The notes: generated from the letters alone by a model not told the origin. Positions 10,111-21,555 are shown, numbered from the stretch's first letter. The stretch: 64,000 bases of DNA from Microbacterium ulmi (GCF_011759705.1 NZ_JAAOZF010000001.1:2342551-2406550), one strand, 5' to 3'. A program made the numbers and translations.

Positions 10111-12339
10111 GTGAGTATCAGCAGGTCAACGTCCGACACGGCGTCCTCAGAGTCCCCGGCGTCGGCTGGCCCGAGGATCTCCGCACATCCCGTGTTCTGG
10201 TACCTGTGCAGCATCGCGGCCGTTCTGGTCGTGTGCGCGATGCGTATCGTCCGCGAGCCGCGGTTCTTCTTCTGGGACGACACGCAGCTGGGTGCCTTCG
10301 GTCAGTGGTATGGTCTCGGGTCCAGGCTCCTGGCGGGCGAGATCCCGCTGCTGTCTCCGGGCCACTGGCAGGGCGGCAACTACCTTGCGGAAGGCCAGTG
10401 GGGCATCTGGAATCCGGTCACCTGGATCGTCGCGATCGGGACGCATCTCATCGACGGGGCGACGGTCTACACGACTCTCGTCAAGATCGCCTTCCTCGTC
10501 GCCCTCGCGACGGGCGCGTTCCTGCTCGCGCGTGAGTACGGTGCCTCGCCCTGGTGGGCGGCGGTGGCGGGGTTCACGGCGACGATGGGCGGACAGACCA
10601 TCTTCATGGACGCGCCGTCCTGGGTGACCGGGCTCCAGAACGTCGCCCTGTTCGCTTTGTGCTGGTGGGCGCTCAAGCGCCACGTCAGCCGAGGAGCGAG
10701 TCCCTTCCCGTTCTTCGTGTTCGCCTATCTGCTCGTCACCTTCGGGTACGTCTTCGGCGTGATCGAACTCGCGGTGCTGCTTCTCCTCTTCCTGGTCGCG
10801 TCGCGTTGGGAGGGCGCCTGGGTCTCCGCGCGCAGAGTGCTGGTGCTGGGTGCGTTCTCCGGGCTGCTCACGGTGTTCGTGTACCTGCCGGGTCTGCTGA
10901 CCTCTCCTGTGACCACGAGGTCGGGATCTCAGATCCTCAACGACCAGTTCCTCAACATGGATCTGGGCGACCTCGCGACTTCGTCGATCACGACGGCCAC
11001 GAGCTCGGTGCACGGATACTGGGGTGACCTGGTACCTGTGCCGCTGCAGTACGTCACGTGGCTCCTCCCGCTCTTCGTACTCGTTCTGCCCGCGACTGCC
11101 CGAGTCCTGCGGAGCCTCGTGATCCCCGCGGGCATCCTCGTGGTCACCCTCGCCTTCGTGCTCGGTCCCAGCGTCCTCGGTCCGATCCGATATCCCGCGC
11201 GAATGATGCCGTACGCCGTGCTCTGCGTCGCGATCATCTTCGCGGTGCTCGCGTCCCGTCGACGCGATGTTCATCGGCCGAGCAGGGCCAGGGTCCAGTG
11301 GGCCATGGGCCTCACCGCTCTCGCGGGATGGCTGGCTTGGGCCGCGCAGCCGTCCTCGTGGGCGTGGGTGCTGCTGGCAACTGCTCTCCAGATCGCGATC
11401 ATCGCCGCCCTGTTCCTGCCGTGGCGGGGGAGAGTCCTCGTCGCCGCCTCGCCCCAGCGCGTCGCCGCGTCGATCCTGATCGGGTCTCTCGTCGTGCTCG
11501 CCCCGCAAGTCGCTCGATACGCGTCGAGCCCGCTGGGGAACTTCAATGTGCCGTCGTCGGTGTCAGCGATGCAAGCCGTTGGCGACGACATCGCGGAGGG
11601 GGTCATGGCCGTCGGCGATGTCTACAGCCTGCAGGCCCACCCCGAGTCGTATCGAGAGTCGCTGATCGCGAATCTGTGGTATTTGACGGGCGAGGATGCC
11701 GCGAGCGTCTATACGGTTCTACCGTTCACTGCGTTCGCAGAAGACCTCTGCATCGACCTCCGCGGGTACACGTGCCCCGATGCGCTCGACGTCCTGTTCC
11801 GAGATCGAGAGCATCCGCTCGTCGACGACATGGCGCTCAACTCCGTCGTCGTGATCAAGGGGAACGGGCTGGAGACTCGTCCCGATGCTCCGAGAGGTTG
11901 GACGGTCGAGGATCGCGAGTTCACGTGGGTGCTCCATCGGGACGTACCTGTCGAGACCGCGGGTGACGTCGCTCGGGCGTCTGAGGGACTGCTCGTCGAG
12001 ACGATAGATCGCACGGACACGAGCGTCACCGTGAGCATCGACAGTGTCCCGCCCGAGGGTGGAGACATCGTGTTCAGCCGCCTCGCGTGGCCCGGATATA
12101 CGACGAACGCGGGCTCGATCGCGGACCCTGAGAGGGGCTATCTGCTCACGGTGCACGTCGACGCCGCAGACGAGGGCGAGACCCTCACGATCCAGTTCCG
12201 TCCTCCGGGCTGGGCGGTCGAGGTCGCTTCGGCGATCGCGGCTGGGCTCATCGGGATCGGCTGGAGCCTCTCGTGGGTAGCGGGGCGCCGCCGGGCAGCT
12301 CAGCGGGGCAGCATGTGGGAGGCGAGCACCGCGCGGTAG
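10111..12339 (+). CDS. YfhO-like polytopic membrane protein
   Basis: 742 residues. About twelve membrane spans fill residues ~30-465, then comes a ~230-residue extracytoplasmic domain and one C-terminal span. The first loop has EPRFFFWDDTQ, with acidic residues as in lipid-linked-sugar-dependent GT-C enzymes. YfhO proteins in Firmicutes help glycosylate lipoteichoic acid, so a related role is inferred here. The GTG start is set by the -10 box at 10099. The 3' end overlaps the convergent epimerase gene by 40 bp. Confidence 0.7.
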   Translation: MSISRSTSDTASSESPASAGPRISAHPVFWYLCSIAAVLVVCAMRIVREPRFFFWDDTQLGAFGQWYGLGSRLLAGEIPLLSPGHWQGGNYLAEGQWGIWNPVTWIVAIGTHLIDGATVYTTLVKIAFLVALATGAFLLAREYGASPWWAAVAGFTATMGGQTIFMDAPSWVTGLQNVALFALCWWALKRHVSRGASPFPFFVFAYLLVTFGYVFGVIELAVLLLLFLVASRWEGAWVSARRVLVLGAFSGLLTVFVYLPGLLTSPVTTRSGSQILNDQFLNMDLGDLATSSITTATSSVHGYWGDLVPVPLQYVTWLLPLFVLVLPATARVLRSLVIPAGILVVTLAFVLGPSVLGPIRYPARMMPYAVLCVAIIFAVLASRRRDVHRPSRARVQWAMGLTALAGWLAWAAQPSSWAWVLLATALQIAIIAALFLPWRGRVLVAASPQRVAASILIGSLVVLAPQVARYASSPLGNFNVPSSVSAMQAVGDDIAEGVMAVGDVYSLQAHPESYRESLIANLWYLTGEDAASVYTVLPFTAFAEDLCIDLRGYTCPDALDVLFRDREHPLVDDMALNSVVVIKGNGLETRPDAPRGWTVEDREFTWVLHRDVPVETAGDVARASEGLLVETIDRTDTSVTVSIDSVPPEGGDIVFSRLAWPGYTTNAGSIADPERGYLLTVHVDAADEGETLTIQFRPPGWAVEVASAIAAGLIGIGWSLSWVAGRRRAAQRGSMWEASTAR

Positions 12340-13232
12340 ATGGCGCCTAGCCCCTCCGGCAGAGTCGTGGCGACGAGGCCGTCCAGATCGGGCCACACCT
12401 CCGATCGAACGCGCAGGTCTATCGCCTGGCCTGCGGCGCTGCCCTGGCCGAGCACGATCGGGACGGGCTTGCGGCGCAGTCGCGAGATCTCTCCGACGAT
12501 CGCGCCGATCGACAGCGCGTTCATGGCGCCGACGATCTTGAGCACGGTCGTGCCGGGCGCCTCGCCCGCGACGCGCGTGATAGCGGCGTCGATGACGCGA
12601 GCGCAGTCCGTCGCGTAGATGTAGTCGCGAAGCGTGTCGAGCGACACGAAGATCGATGTTGGCTTCCCTGTCACATAGCTCTCGATGATGACCGAGATCA
12701 GTCCCTGCCCCTTGCCCAGGTTCTGTCCAGGGCCATAAATGTTGGTCACCCTCGCGATCAGTCCGCGCCATCCGGCAGACGCGACCGCCTCGCGCAGGCT
12801 CCCTTCCATGCGGAGCTTGACCTCGCCGTACGCCGAGAGGGGCCTCGGCGGCGTCGACTCCGTGAAGGGAGGATGCGAGCTCCCCGCATATGCGCCGCCC
12901 ACGCTCGAGGAAAGGAACATCCGTCCCTGACTCGAATTGGCGGCCATCGCCACGCGCGCCTCGTCGAGGAAGGCCTCGTAGACGTCCGCCTCGAGCTCCA
13001 TCACCGACATCGGCGTCGACGTCACCCCTCGGCCCGCGCTCCAATAGATCTCCCAGGCGCCGTCGCCGACCAGATCGCCGAATCGCTTCAGGCCGGCCCG
13101 CAGATCTCTGACTGTGGCATCGGGCGAGCTCCAGTCGATCGGAGCATGGAACGGGACATCACGGCGGACGTTGACGATCTCAGCGCCGAGAAGGCCCCGC
13201 CCGATGACCCATCTAGTGGCGGGAGTCGTCAT
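12300..13232 (-). CDS. NAD-dependent epimerase/dehydratase-like protein
   Basis: 310 residues, extended SDR fold. The N-terminal nucleotide motif is unusual (WVIGRGLLGAEIV rather than GxxGxxG with normal spacing). The catalytic region reads SSSVGGAYAGS followed by LSAYGEVKLRME (YxxxK). The substrate is unknown. It lies downstream of two GT2 genes in one operon and overlaps the preceding gene by 20 bp. Its 3' end is antisense to the last 40 bp of the YfhO-like gene. Confidence 0.7.
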   Translation of the reverse strand: MTTPATRWVIGRGLLGAEIVNVRRDVPFHAPIDWSSPDATVRDLRAGLKRFGDLVGDGAWEIYWSAGRGVTSTPMSVMELEADVYEAFLDEARVAMAANSSQGRMFLSSSVGGAYAGSSHPPFTESTPPRPLSAYGEVKLRMEGSLREAVASAGWRGLIARVTNIYGPGQNLGKGQGLISVIIESYVTGKPTSIFVSLDTLRDYIYATDCARVIDAAITRVAGEAPGTTVLKIVGAMNALSIGAIVGEISRLRRKPVPIVLGQGSAAGQAIDLRVRSEVWPDLDGLVATTLPEGLGAIYRAVLASHMLPR

Positions 13233-14232
13233 GCCGGTTGCCCAGGGGCCCGTTCTGCGGATCGCGCACGATGAGATACGCGGGTTTCCCCAAGGCCATG
13301 TTCACGGCGACGCCGAGGTATTCGGCGATGATACCGAGCGCCACCAGGATCGCGCCCGTGCCGAGGGCCGTGAGCACCATCTGGGATGTCCAGCCTTCGG
13401 GGATGTCGCCACCGGCGAGCCTCGCGACGACCAGGTAGAGGGCGAAGGCGATGCCGCCGATCGCGAAGAGCGCTCCGAGTGCCGTGACGACTCGCAGGCC
13501 TCGAGTCCCCGAGGTCAGGATCATCCGCCAGAAGTGGCCCATCAGCCTGCGGTAGGAGTAGCCCGAGCGGCGGTCGCCCTCCTCGCGCAGCTCGACGGGC
13601 GAGGTCACGATACGCGCGGCGACCCAGGACAGAGCGACATCGAGGTAGACACCGGTCCCGGAGTATGCAGCGACGCTGCGGCCGACCTCGCCGAGGATCA
13701 GGCGGTAGCTGTTGAAGTGCGACGCCTTGCCTCCGCCGAACACTGTCTCGAGGAGCCGCTTCGAAACGCGCGAGGCGGCGTTGCGAAGATAGCCGTGCGG
13801 CGGCTCGTTGGTGGGCTCGGCGTAGACGACGTCCGCCTCGGCGCGCATCGCCGTGTCGAGGAGCGTTGCGACCGCACGCGGGTCGTGCTGGCCGTCCTCG
13901 TCCATCGTGACGACCCAGTCGCCCCCCGAGGAAGCGATCCCAGCGAGCGTCGCAGCGTGCTGGCCGAAGTTGCGGCTCAGCCACACGGGCTTGACGTAGG
14001 CGCGCTCGGCGGCGAGAGCGCGGATGACCGCAGCGGATCGGTCCGGGCCGTGATCGAACGCGAGGATCACCTCGTGGACGGCTGCACGATAGCCGTCGGC
14101 GGTGACGAATCCGCCGATGAGCGGCTCGATCTCGTCGAGTACGTCGGCCAGCGTGCGCTCGCCCTGGTACACCGGGATGACGACGGAGATTCTGTGTGTG
14201 TACGCGTCGGGGACACTCGGGTCGGGGGTCAT
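13213..14232 (-). CDS. GT2 with C-terminal membrane helices (GtrB/ArnC-like)
   Basis: 339 residues. Residues ~15-230 are a GT-A domain (ISVVIPVYQGERT, VTMDEDGQHDP with the metal-binding acidic cluster). Two membrane helices follow at ~255-325, as in polyprenyl-phosphate glycosyltransferases of the GtrB/DPMS group. It probably makes a polyprenyl-phosphate-linked sugar, for which the nearby GtrA genes could act as flippase helpers. ATG 14232 overlaps the previous stop (ATGA). Confidence 0.8.
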   Translation of the reverse strand: MTPDPSVPDAYTHRISVVIPVYQGERTLADVLDEIEPLIGGFVTADGYRAAVHEVILAFDHGPDRSAAVIRALAAERAYVKPVWLSRNFGQHAATLAGIASSGGDWVVTMDEDGQHDPRAVATLLDTAMRAEADVVYAEPTNEPPHGYLRNAASRVSKRLLETVFGGGKASHFNSYRLILGEVGRSVAAYSGTGVYLDVALSWVAARIVTSPVELREEGDRRSGYSYRRLMGHFWRMILTSGTRGLRVVTALGALFAIGGIAFALYLVVARLAGGDIPEGWTSQMVLTALGTGAILVALGIIAEYLGVAVNMALGKPAYLIVRDPQNGPLGNRHDDSRH

Positions 14233-15146
14233 CGCATTCTCCGTTTGAGTATCTGGTAGCTGAATCGACGAGCGCGTGCCATCAGGGTTGCGCGAACGTC
14301 TCCCACGAGGACGTCCATAGCTGAGACCACCGACGGATGAGCCCTGCGCAGCCACCGGTGGAAGGCTCTGGCCTGTGCGGACTGGTCTTTCGTCAGCGCG
14401 ACGCTCCACTGCGAGGAGCTCATCCGGAACGTCGCGCCGATCTCCGGATCCGGAACGAAGTCGCCCGTCAGCAGCACACGGCTGTAGGTCGCCTGATCGA
14501 TGAGGTAGGGGAAGTCGCCGAACCAGCCGCCCGTCTCACGAAGCGCGTCGGCCCGCAGCATGACGGAGGCCGGTTCGCCGAACAGATTGGATCCGGCGCG
14601 CACCGCTCGGCGCACGGCCTCCGCGCCTGTCGTCCGACGTTCCAGGCCGCGCAGCCCCCAGCCCTTCATGAGGATCTTGCCGTCGGCGTCGACGATGTCG
14701 CGCCGGCACGCGGTCGCCGCGGCCCCGGAGGACTCGAGGAGCCCGACCTGGCGGGTCAGGATGCCCGGGCGCAGCACGTCGTCGCCGCACACGAGCTTCA
14801 CGTATCGGCCGCTCGCGGCTGCGGTCACACGGTTCCAGTTGCGAGCGGCGCCCCCACCCGCCGCTGTGTCGAGGAGCTGCACGCGCGGATCGGAGGCGAA
14901 GATCTCGATCACACCGAGGGTGCCATCGGTCGACGCGTGATCGGCGACGATGAGCTCGAAGTCGACGCCCTCCTGCGAGAGTACCGATCGAAGCGTCTCG
15001 GCAATCGTACGTTCGTTGTTATAGGCGGGCACAACGACGCTCACGATGGGCGAAGACAAGATCTCGATACTCCTCAGGATCGGCGCGAGGACGCGCAACG
15101 ACTGCTCGAAGGACTTCTGGCCCGGTCCCCTCCAGCAGCCGTCCAC
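14229..15146 (-). CDS. Glycosyltransferase family 2
   Basis: 305 residues with a single GT-A domain: VSVVVPAYNNERTI, ADHASTDGT, then KLVCGDDVLRPG holding the acidic metal-binding pair. It has no membrane spans. The first ~33 residues precede the conserved fold and look weakly conserved, so the true start could be later. It is the first gene of a three-gene operon (GT2 - GT2 - epimerase) reading left, divergent from the gtrA at 15219. Confidence 0.75.
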   Translation of the reverse strand: MDGCWRGPGQKSFEQSLRVLAPILRSIEILSSPIVSVVVPAYNNERTIAETLRSVLSQEGVDFELIVADHASTDGTLGVIEIFASDPRVQLLDTAAGGGAARNWNRVTAAASGRYVKLVCGDDVLRPGILTRQVGLLESSGAAATACRRDIVDADGKILMKGWGLRGLERRTTGAEAVRRAVRAGSNLFGEPASVMLRADALRETGGWFGDFPYLIDQATYSRVLLTGDFVPDPEIGATFRMSSSQWSVALTKDQSAQARAFHRWLRRAHPSVVSAMDVLVGDVRATLMARARRFSYQILKRRMR

Positions 15147-15205
15147 CCTAGCCTACGCAGTCTGTGTGTGGGTCCTGGCCACGCGGAGCTCACAGTGTGC
15201 CGGTG

Positions 15206-15211
15206 TATCGT
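15206..15211 (+). promoter_or_regulatory. -10 box, leaderless-type, second gtrA gene
   Basis: TATCGT is followed by 7 nt and then ATG 15219, the same geometry seen before many genes in this window. Confidence 0.45.
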
Positions 15212-15218
15212 GTCGACG

Positions 15219-15716
15219 ATGCGAAGCCTGATCCTGGCGATCTCCCGGCGCCCGGAGATCCGGTACATCGTGTTCGGCGGGCTCAATACGGCCTTCTCGT
15301 ACGCCCTCTTCACGGTCGGGCTGCTCGCACTGCACGCTGTCGGTGTTCCCGGCGACTACGCGATCGCCATCACGTTCAGCTGGCTCGTCTCCAACCTCAC
15401 TTCTTTCGTGCTGCAGCGGCGATTCGTCTTCCGCGGGACGGGCCATCCGTTCCGCGAGTTCGTCAAGTTCACGTCCGTCACTTTCGGCTCGTTCCTCGCC
15501 AATCTCGCGCTGAGCTGGCTGTCGGCAGCGGTGCTGGGATTCGACTCTGCGGCCGAGAAGCTTGTGAGCCAGCTGATTGTGACGATCATCCTCGTGGTCG
15601 CGACGTACGTCCTGCACAAGACCTTTTCGTTCCGCAAGCCAGGAGCGGAGCCTGCGGGAATGGTTGCGGTCGAGGCGGACGCCCAGAGCGGGGGCGACGC
15701 TCTCAGGAACGGGTGA
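15219..15716 (+). CDS. GtrA family membrane protein
   Basis: 165 residues and four predicted membrane helices (IRYIVFGGLNTAFSYALF opens the first; VLHKTFSFRK ends the last). Like the protein at 6152 it probably assists translocation of a polyprenyl-phosphate sugar. It is divergent from the GT2 operon at 15146 and upstream of glf. ATG 15219 is preferred because of the -10 box at 15206; an in-frame GTG lies at 15210. Confidence 0.8.
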   Translation: MRSLILAISRRPEIRYIVFGGLNTAFSYALFTVGLLALHAVGVPGDYAIAITFSWLVSNLTSFVLQRRFVFRGTGHPFREFVKFTSVTFGSFLANLALSWLSAAVLGFDSAAEKLVSQLIVTIILVVATYVLHKTFSFRKPGAEPAGMVAVEADAQSGGDALRNG

Positions 15717-16955
<1,239 letters not shown>

Positions 16956-16959
16956 CAGG

Positions 16960-19101
16960 TCAGCGGGAGCCGTCGAGCCAGGGTGAGAGGCGCTCGTCGA
17001 GCACCCCGACGAGGCTCAACGCGAACGACCGCGTGAGGTGGTTGTCGTCGGAGTAGACGACGAGCCCGCCGATCCGCGACAGGCATCGGTCGTGCGTGCA
17101 GAACGCGTCGTCGAGGTCGATGAGCCCTGCCCCGACGGATGTCGCCGCGTTCGACAGCGGGTCGTCGAACTCTGACTCAGCACGAGGCAGGCTGCACTGA
17201 GTCGGCTGTGCTGACGAGAGGCAGTCGACGGCGCTGCCGCCGCCCTGCGGAGGCACAGCGTGCATCTCGGGTGGATCGGTGATGACGACGACGTCCTTTC
17301 CCGCATCCTGAAGCCGGACGATCGACCGCTGGACCATGTCCGTCGTGAGGGGGTGGAAGCCCTCGTCGTCCGTCACGTACAGACGCGTCCGGTCTGTCAT
17401 GACCACCGTCTGGATGCCGGCATCCTCCGCAACGGCCTGCTGGATCCTGTCTGTGACATCGCGGCACTGCTGCGAGGCGGTCGCGTCATACCCCCAGGCG
17501 GAACCCGTCACCTCGGAGGACATCATGGCGCAGCCTGAGACGAGGAAGGTGCTGAGACTGCCGCCGCGCTGGATCGCGACGTCGCGAAGGGGCTCTGCGA
17601 GCCGGGTCGCGTGCGAATCGCCGACGAGCGCGATGTGGGGGCCGTCGCCGGTGAGATCGCCGAAGTCGCAGCGCACGAAGTCCCCCGAGGTGGCGGCCTG
17701 CTCGCACGCGAGGATGTCGTCGGGAGGCACATCGACGGCGAAGGAGCTGAGGGATGCCGCGAGCGGGATCTCCTCGGCGGGGGCGCACGCACTGTCGAGC
17801 ATCGCCGCGGCGCCATAGCAGTCGGGCTGCTCGGCGACCGGCATCGCGGTAGGGGCTTCGATCCGGTGGGTTGCGAGGGGTAGCGCCACCGCAGCGACGG
17901 CGGCCATCGCGACGAGGGTGCTCGCGAACGTCCACCGGGGCTTCGTTCTGACCACGAGGGGCCGCGTGCGGATCGGATCTTCGATGAACGTCTTGGAGGC
18001 CCAGCCGAGCAGGATGGAGACGGCGAGCGCCGCGACAGCCCACGCGGTGGACAGGGGAGCGCCCAGGACGTACGGCAGGATGACGATGATGGGCCAGTGC
18101 CACAGGTACGTGCCGTAAGAGACGTCGCCGAGGAACTGGACGGGACGGAGCCGGAAGAGTCGGGTCGGCGCGAGCGCGCCGGTCGGCGTTCCGGCTGCGA
18201 TCATGAGCATCGTGCCACCGACGGGCAGGAGCGCGGTATACGAGGGGAAAGGCGTTGCGCCGGTGTAGAGAAGCATCGCCGCAGCGATGCCGACGAGCCC
18301 CGTCCAGGAGGCGAGTGAGGCCGAAAGGCCGGTTCCGAGCGGCGTCCCGAATCGGCGCAGAAGGAGCGCCAGGAGGCCGCCCGCGCCGAACTCCCAAGCC
18401 CGCGCGAACGTCGAGAAGTAGGCCACCGAGGGGTCCACGGTGGTAGACCAGATGGAGTACGCGAGGCTCGCCGCGCTCGCGACACCGATGACCGCGAAGA
18501 CCGTGCCGACCGGTCGTCTCCGCGCCACCGTGGCGATCGCGAACGCGGCCAGGATGAGAAGCGGCCAGACGAGGTAGAACTGCTCTTCGACGCCAAGGCT
18601 CCAGAAGTGCTGAACGGGGGACTTGGCGTTCGACAGCGCCATGTAGTCGACCGATTGGGCCGCGAGCGCCCAGTTCTCGGTATAGAGCACGCTCGCGACG
18701 ATCTCAGATCCGAACTGGCTCCACCGGGCGTCTGGTACGAACAGCCACACACCGAGTGCCGTCGCTGCGAGCACCGTGAGGGACGCGGGGAGGAGCCGCC
18801 TCGCCCGACGTGCCCAGAACAGCGGGAGGCGGATCCTGCCGCGGCTCAACCGCTCACGGATCAGGTGATCCGTGATGAGAAAGCCCGACACCACGAAGAA
18901 GACGTCGACGCCGACATAGCCTCCCGGCAGCCTTCCGGGCCACAGGTGGAAGAGAAGCACCCCGAGGACGGCGACGGCTCTGAGCGCCTGGATCTCCCGC
19001 CTCACCTTGGACTCCTTCGCGTCAGCGGAGGGCGTCGCTGCGGGCGTCGGGAGTCCCGCCGGTGCGAGAGCGGGGGTGGTCGCGGAGAGTTCGTGAGTCA
19101 T
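16960..19101 (-). CDS. Acyltransferase-3 / SGNH O-acetyltransferase (OafA-like)
   Basis: 713 residues. The N-terminal ~370 residues form an AT3 integral-membrane acyltransferase (EIQALRAVAVLGVLLFH; DVFFVVSGFLIT; HFWSLGVEEQFYLVWP) with about ten spans. The extracytoplasmic part is an SGNH hydrolase-like domain (ALVGDSHATRL block I; DDNHLTRS with the catalytic Asp-His). Such proteins O-acetylate surface sugars. I chose ATG 19101; an in-frame GTG at 19191, one base after the upstream stop, would add 30 low-complexity residues. Confidence 0.85.
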   Translation of the reverse strand: MTHELSATTPALAPAGLPTPAATPSADAKESKVRREIQALRAVAVLGVLLFHLWPGRLPGGYVGVDVFFVVSGFLITDHLIRERLSRGRIRLPLFWARRARRLLPASLTVLAATALGVWLFVPDARWSQFGSEIVASVLYTENWALAAQSVDYMALSNAKSPVQHFWSLGVEEQFYLVWPLLILAAFAIATVARRRPVGTVFAVIGVASAASLAYSIWSTTVDPSVAYFSTFARAWEFGAGGLLALLLRRFGTPLGTGLSASLASWTGLVGIAAAMLLYTGATPFPSYTALLPVGGTMLMIAAGTPTGALAPTRLFRLRPVQFLGDVSYGTYLWHWPIIVILPYVLGAPLSTAWAVAALAVSILLGWASKTFIEDPIRTRPLVVRTKPRWTFASTLVAMAAVAAVALPLATHRIEAPTAMPVAEQPDCYGAAAMLDSACAPAEEIPLAASLSSFAVDVPPDDILACEQAATSGDFVRCDFGDLTGDGPHIALVGDSHATRLAEPLRDVAIQRGGSLSTFLVSGCAMMSSEVTGSAWGYDATASQQCRDVTDRIQQAVAEDAGIQTVVMTDRTRLYVTDDEGFHPLTTDMVQRSIVRLQDAGKDVVVITDPPEMHAVPPQGGGSAVDCLSSAQPTQCSLPRAESEFDDPLSNAATSVGAGLIDLDDAFCTHDRCLSRIGGLVVYSDDNHLTRSFALSLVGVLDERLSPWLDGSR

Positions 19102-19192
19102 GGGCTGGGCTTCATCAGGGTATTCGCCCGGCTCTGCGAGCTTGCTGTGCGCGGGTAAGTCAGCCGGTCCGGCCGGTGGCGCCCCGGCCACA

Positions 19193-21508
19193 TCACGGCC
19201 TGGGTACGCGGTAGATGGTGACGAGAGAATCAGAGTAGACCGGCTCGGCGAGAACAGCGAGTTCGGGAGACACGGACGACTCGCCCTCCGTGGCGATCAG
19301 GTAGCGCACGCCGAGGCGGTATGCCTCCCGCAGCGTGTCGCGCGAGGGAGACGCGAACAGCTCCTGGTTGAACTCGAGCAGCTTCTCGTCGAAGACCGGG
19401 CGCACGACCGACGACGGTTCGAGCGCCGTCGACGCGGCGACGTACGACCAGGACTCGACGAGGACCCGCCGTCCCGCCAGACCCGACACCCACCACACGC
19501 GCGAGTCGCACTTCTCCGACTCGTCCCCCAAGCAGTGGTCGTTCACGGCCATGATCTGATCGGGAGTCGTGTTCTGCGACAGCCATTCGGCGGCCTCGCT
19601 CTGCGCGAGCGACAGGCTGGAACGCGCTGAAGCGCTGGAGGCCGGGCCGAGCACCGAATATGGAAGCGACGCGATGATCACTCCCACGACGAAGGCGGCA
19701 GCGATGCTGGATGGCAAGCTCGGTCGTCGTTGTCGGCGGCGCAGCGCGAGCGCGAGTCCTATGGCCGCTGCGGCCGCCGCGAGGACCGCAGCCGTCCACG
19801 CGAGCGAGGACCAGATGCGAGCAGGAGAGAGAGCCGAGAGCCACGGCGCGACAGCCCACATCGCCCACCCGAAGACCGCCCCACCGAGCACGGCTCCGAT
19901 CGCGACACGACGGCGTCGAGCGTCGCCGTCCACGGATGCCGCGATCCACCAGCCCGCGAGGATGGCGCCGACCGGGATCGCGGTGTACGCGAAGTAGAGC
20001 TCGCTGTAGCCGGGATGCCCGAGGACAAGCGCGGCGGCGATCGCGGCGCCGCACATCCCCGACATCCACCACGCGATCGGATCGCGGCGGAGTTCTCGCT
20101 CGAAGACGCTCCCGAGCGCGAACAACGGTCGAACGACGATCAGAGCGACGGCCAGGAGTGAGCCGGCGATGCGTCCCGGACTCGATAGCAGCTGGAGTAT
20201 CAGCCAGCCGCCGATCCCGGATGCCGGCGGACTCGGTTCTCCACGGACGAATGGCGCCAACGTCAGCACGTGGAGAAGCCTGACCGACGTCCCTGAGCCG
20301 CCGCCCGCGACGAGGACCGAAGCTGTCGCGAAGATCACCGCCGCGAGGGCACCGACGATGGCGAACCGACTCCACGGCGCCCTCAGCACGAGCGCCGCGA
20401 CGAGCGCCGCGACGCACCCTGCAGCGACCAGCGGCAGGGCCGTCGGCTTCGCTCCTGCAGCGACCACGAGCGAGAGCACAACGACTGCCGAAGCACCTAC
20501 TCCGGCAGTGCGCCCTCGAGCGAGAGCCGTCATCGCAACGATGAGCAGGAGCAGCGGGACGAAGACGTAGAGCTGGGAAGGCGAAAGCGGCCGGAGAGCG
20601 TCCTGAAGATCGATCTGAGTCCACCATGGACTGAACACAACGGATGCCGCCGTGAGGAGAGCGGCGATCGCGGCAGCAGTTTGGCGTCGCGCCACGGTAT
20701 CCGCCGCAGCCGCGACGAGTCCGATGACGAGCAAGGTCAATGCGGCGGGCCACAGCCTCAGCGCGATCACCGTCACATCCAGCCGCGTCACGAGCGCGGC
20801 AGCCGCCATGTCGGCGTTGGCGAACCAGTGGTATTGGATCGGGCCAAGCGTCGCTGCCTGCGGAATGCCGAGCGGCATGGCGCGCATCGCCTCCCACACC
20901 AGGCTCATATGCCAGAGCAGGTCGGGATACAGCCCCGCGTCCGATGGTGGCAGCTCCCACACCGCCATGAAGCTTCTGCCGGCGTGCACGAGCGCACTCG
21001 CTGCCGCCGACGCCACCGCGAACTGAACAGCCGGATGCCACGACCCCGTGGGGCGACGGAAGATCCGGCGTCGCGTCCTCCGAGGGATCAGGAGGAACAG
21101 CGTCGCCAGGGGCCACGCCCAGAGCCATGCCCGAACGTCGAGGATGCTCGCGGCGAACCAAGCGAACAGCGTGAGGACGACGCCGGTCGCACCGCCGACG
21201 GCGAGGTCGGATGCCCACGAGCGCATGGGACCGAGCAGTGTCCGCGACACAAGCCATCCGGGGCCCGCCACGCCAAGGACGACGTATCCCCCGTATATCG
21301 CGATGTCGCCGACGGGCGTGCCATATCGTACGAGCACGCCGACGGCGACCGCGGCAAGACCGAGCAGCCACACGATCCAGAGGAGGTGGACGTGGCGAGA
21401 GCCGAAGCGGGACTCGCGTCGGAGCACCTCTTGGCTGGACGCCTCTTCGAGCTTGGCTGTGTGGGGGCGTCGCACCGGACAATCGTAGAGCAGGGCCGCG
21501 CCGGGCAT
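19193..21508 (-). CDS. Large polytopic membrane protein, GT-C-like
   Basis: 771 residues with roughly 13-14 hydrophobic spans and a ~150-residue C-terminal extracytoplasmic domain (from about SEAAEWLSQNTTPDQ). This layout matches uncharacterised actinobacterial GT-C-like or polymerase-like proteins in polysaccharide loci. I do not recognise the family with certainty. It probably forms an operon with the acyltransferase gene, 91 bp downstream, and is divergent from wzm. Confidence 0.6.
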   Translation of the reverse strand: MPGAALLYDCPVRRPHTAKLEEASSQEVLRRESRFGSRHVHLLWIVWLLGLAAVAVGVLVRYGTPVGDIAIYGGYVVLGVAGPGWLVSRTLLGPMRSWASDLAVGGATGVVLTLFAWFAASILDVRAWLWAWPLATLFLLIPRRTRRRIFRRPTGSWHPAVQFAVASAAASALVHAGRSFMAVWELPPSDAGLYPDLLWHMSLVWEAMRAMPLGIPQAATLGPIQYHWFANADMAAAALVTRLDVTVIALRLWPAALTLLVIGLVAAAADTVARRQTAAAIAALLTAASVVFSPWWTQIDLQDALRPLSPSQLYVFVPLLLLIVAMTALARGRTAGVGASAVVVLSLVVAAGAKPTALPLVAAGCVAALVAALVLRAPWSRFAIVGALAAVIFATASVLVAGGGSGTSVRLLHVLTLAPFVRGEPSPPASGIGGWLILQLLSSPGRIAGSLLAVALIVVRPLFALGSVFERELRRDPIAWWMSGMCGAAIAAALVLGHPGYSELYFAYTAIPVGAILAGWWIAASVDGDARRRRVAIGAVLGGAVFGWAMWAVAPWLSALSPARIWSSLAWTAAVLAAAAAAIGLALALRRRQRRPSLPSSIAAAFVVGVIIASLPYSVLGPASSASARSSLSLAQSEAAEWLSQNTTPDQIMAVNDHCLGDESEKCDSRVWWVSGLAGRRVLVESWSYVAASTALEPSSVVRPVFDEKLLEFNQELFASPSRDTLREAYRLGVRYLIATEGESSVSPELAVLAEPVYSDSLVTIYRVPRP

Positions 21509-21555
21509 GCCTGCGCTCCGCCCGTCGAAGACGCGTCCGCATAGACTCGTTCACC

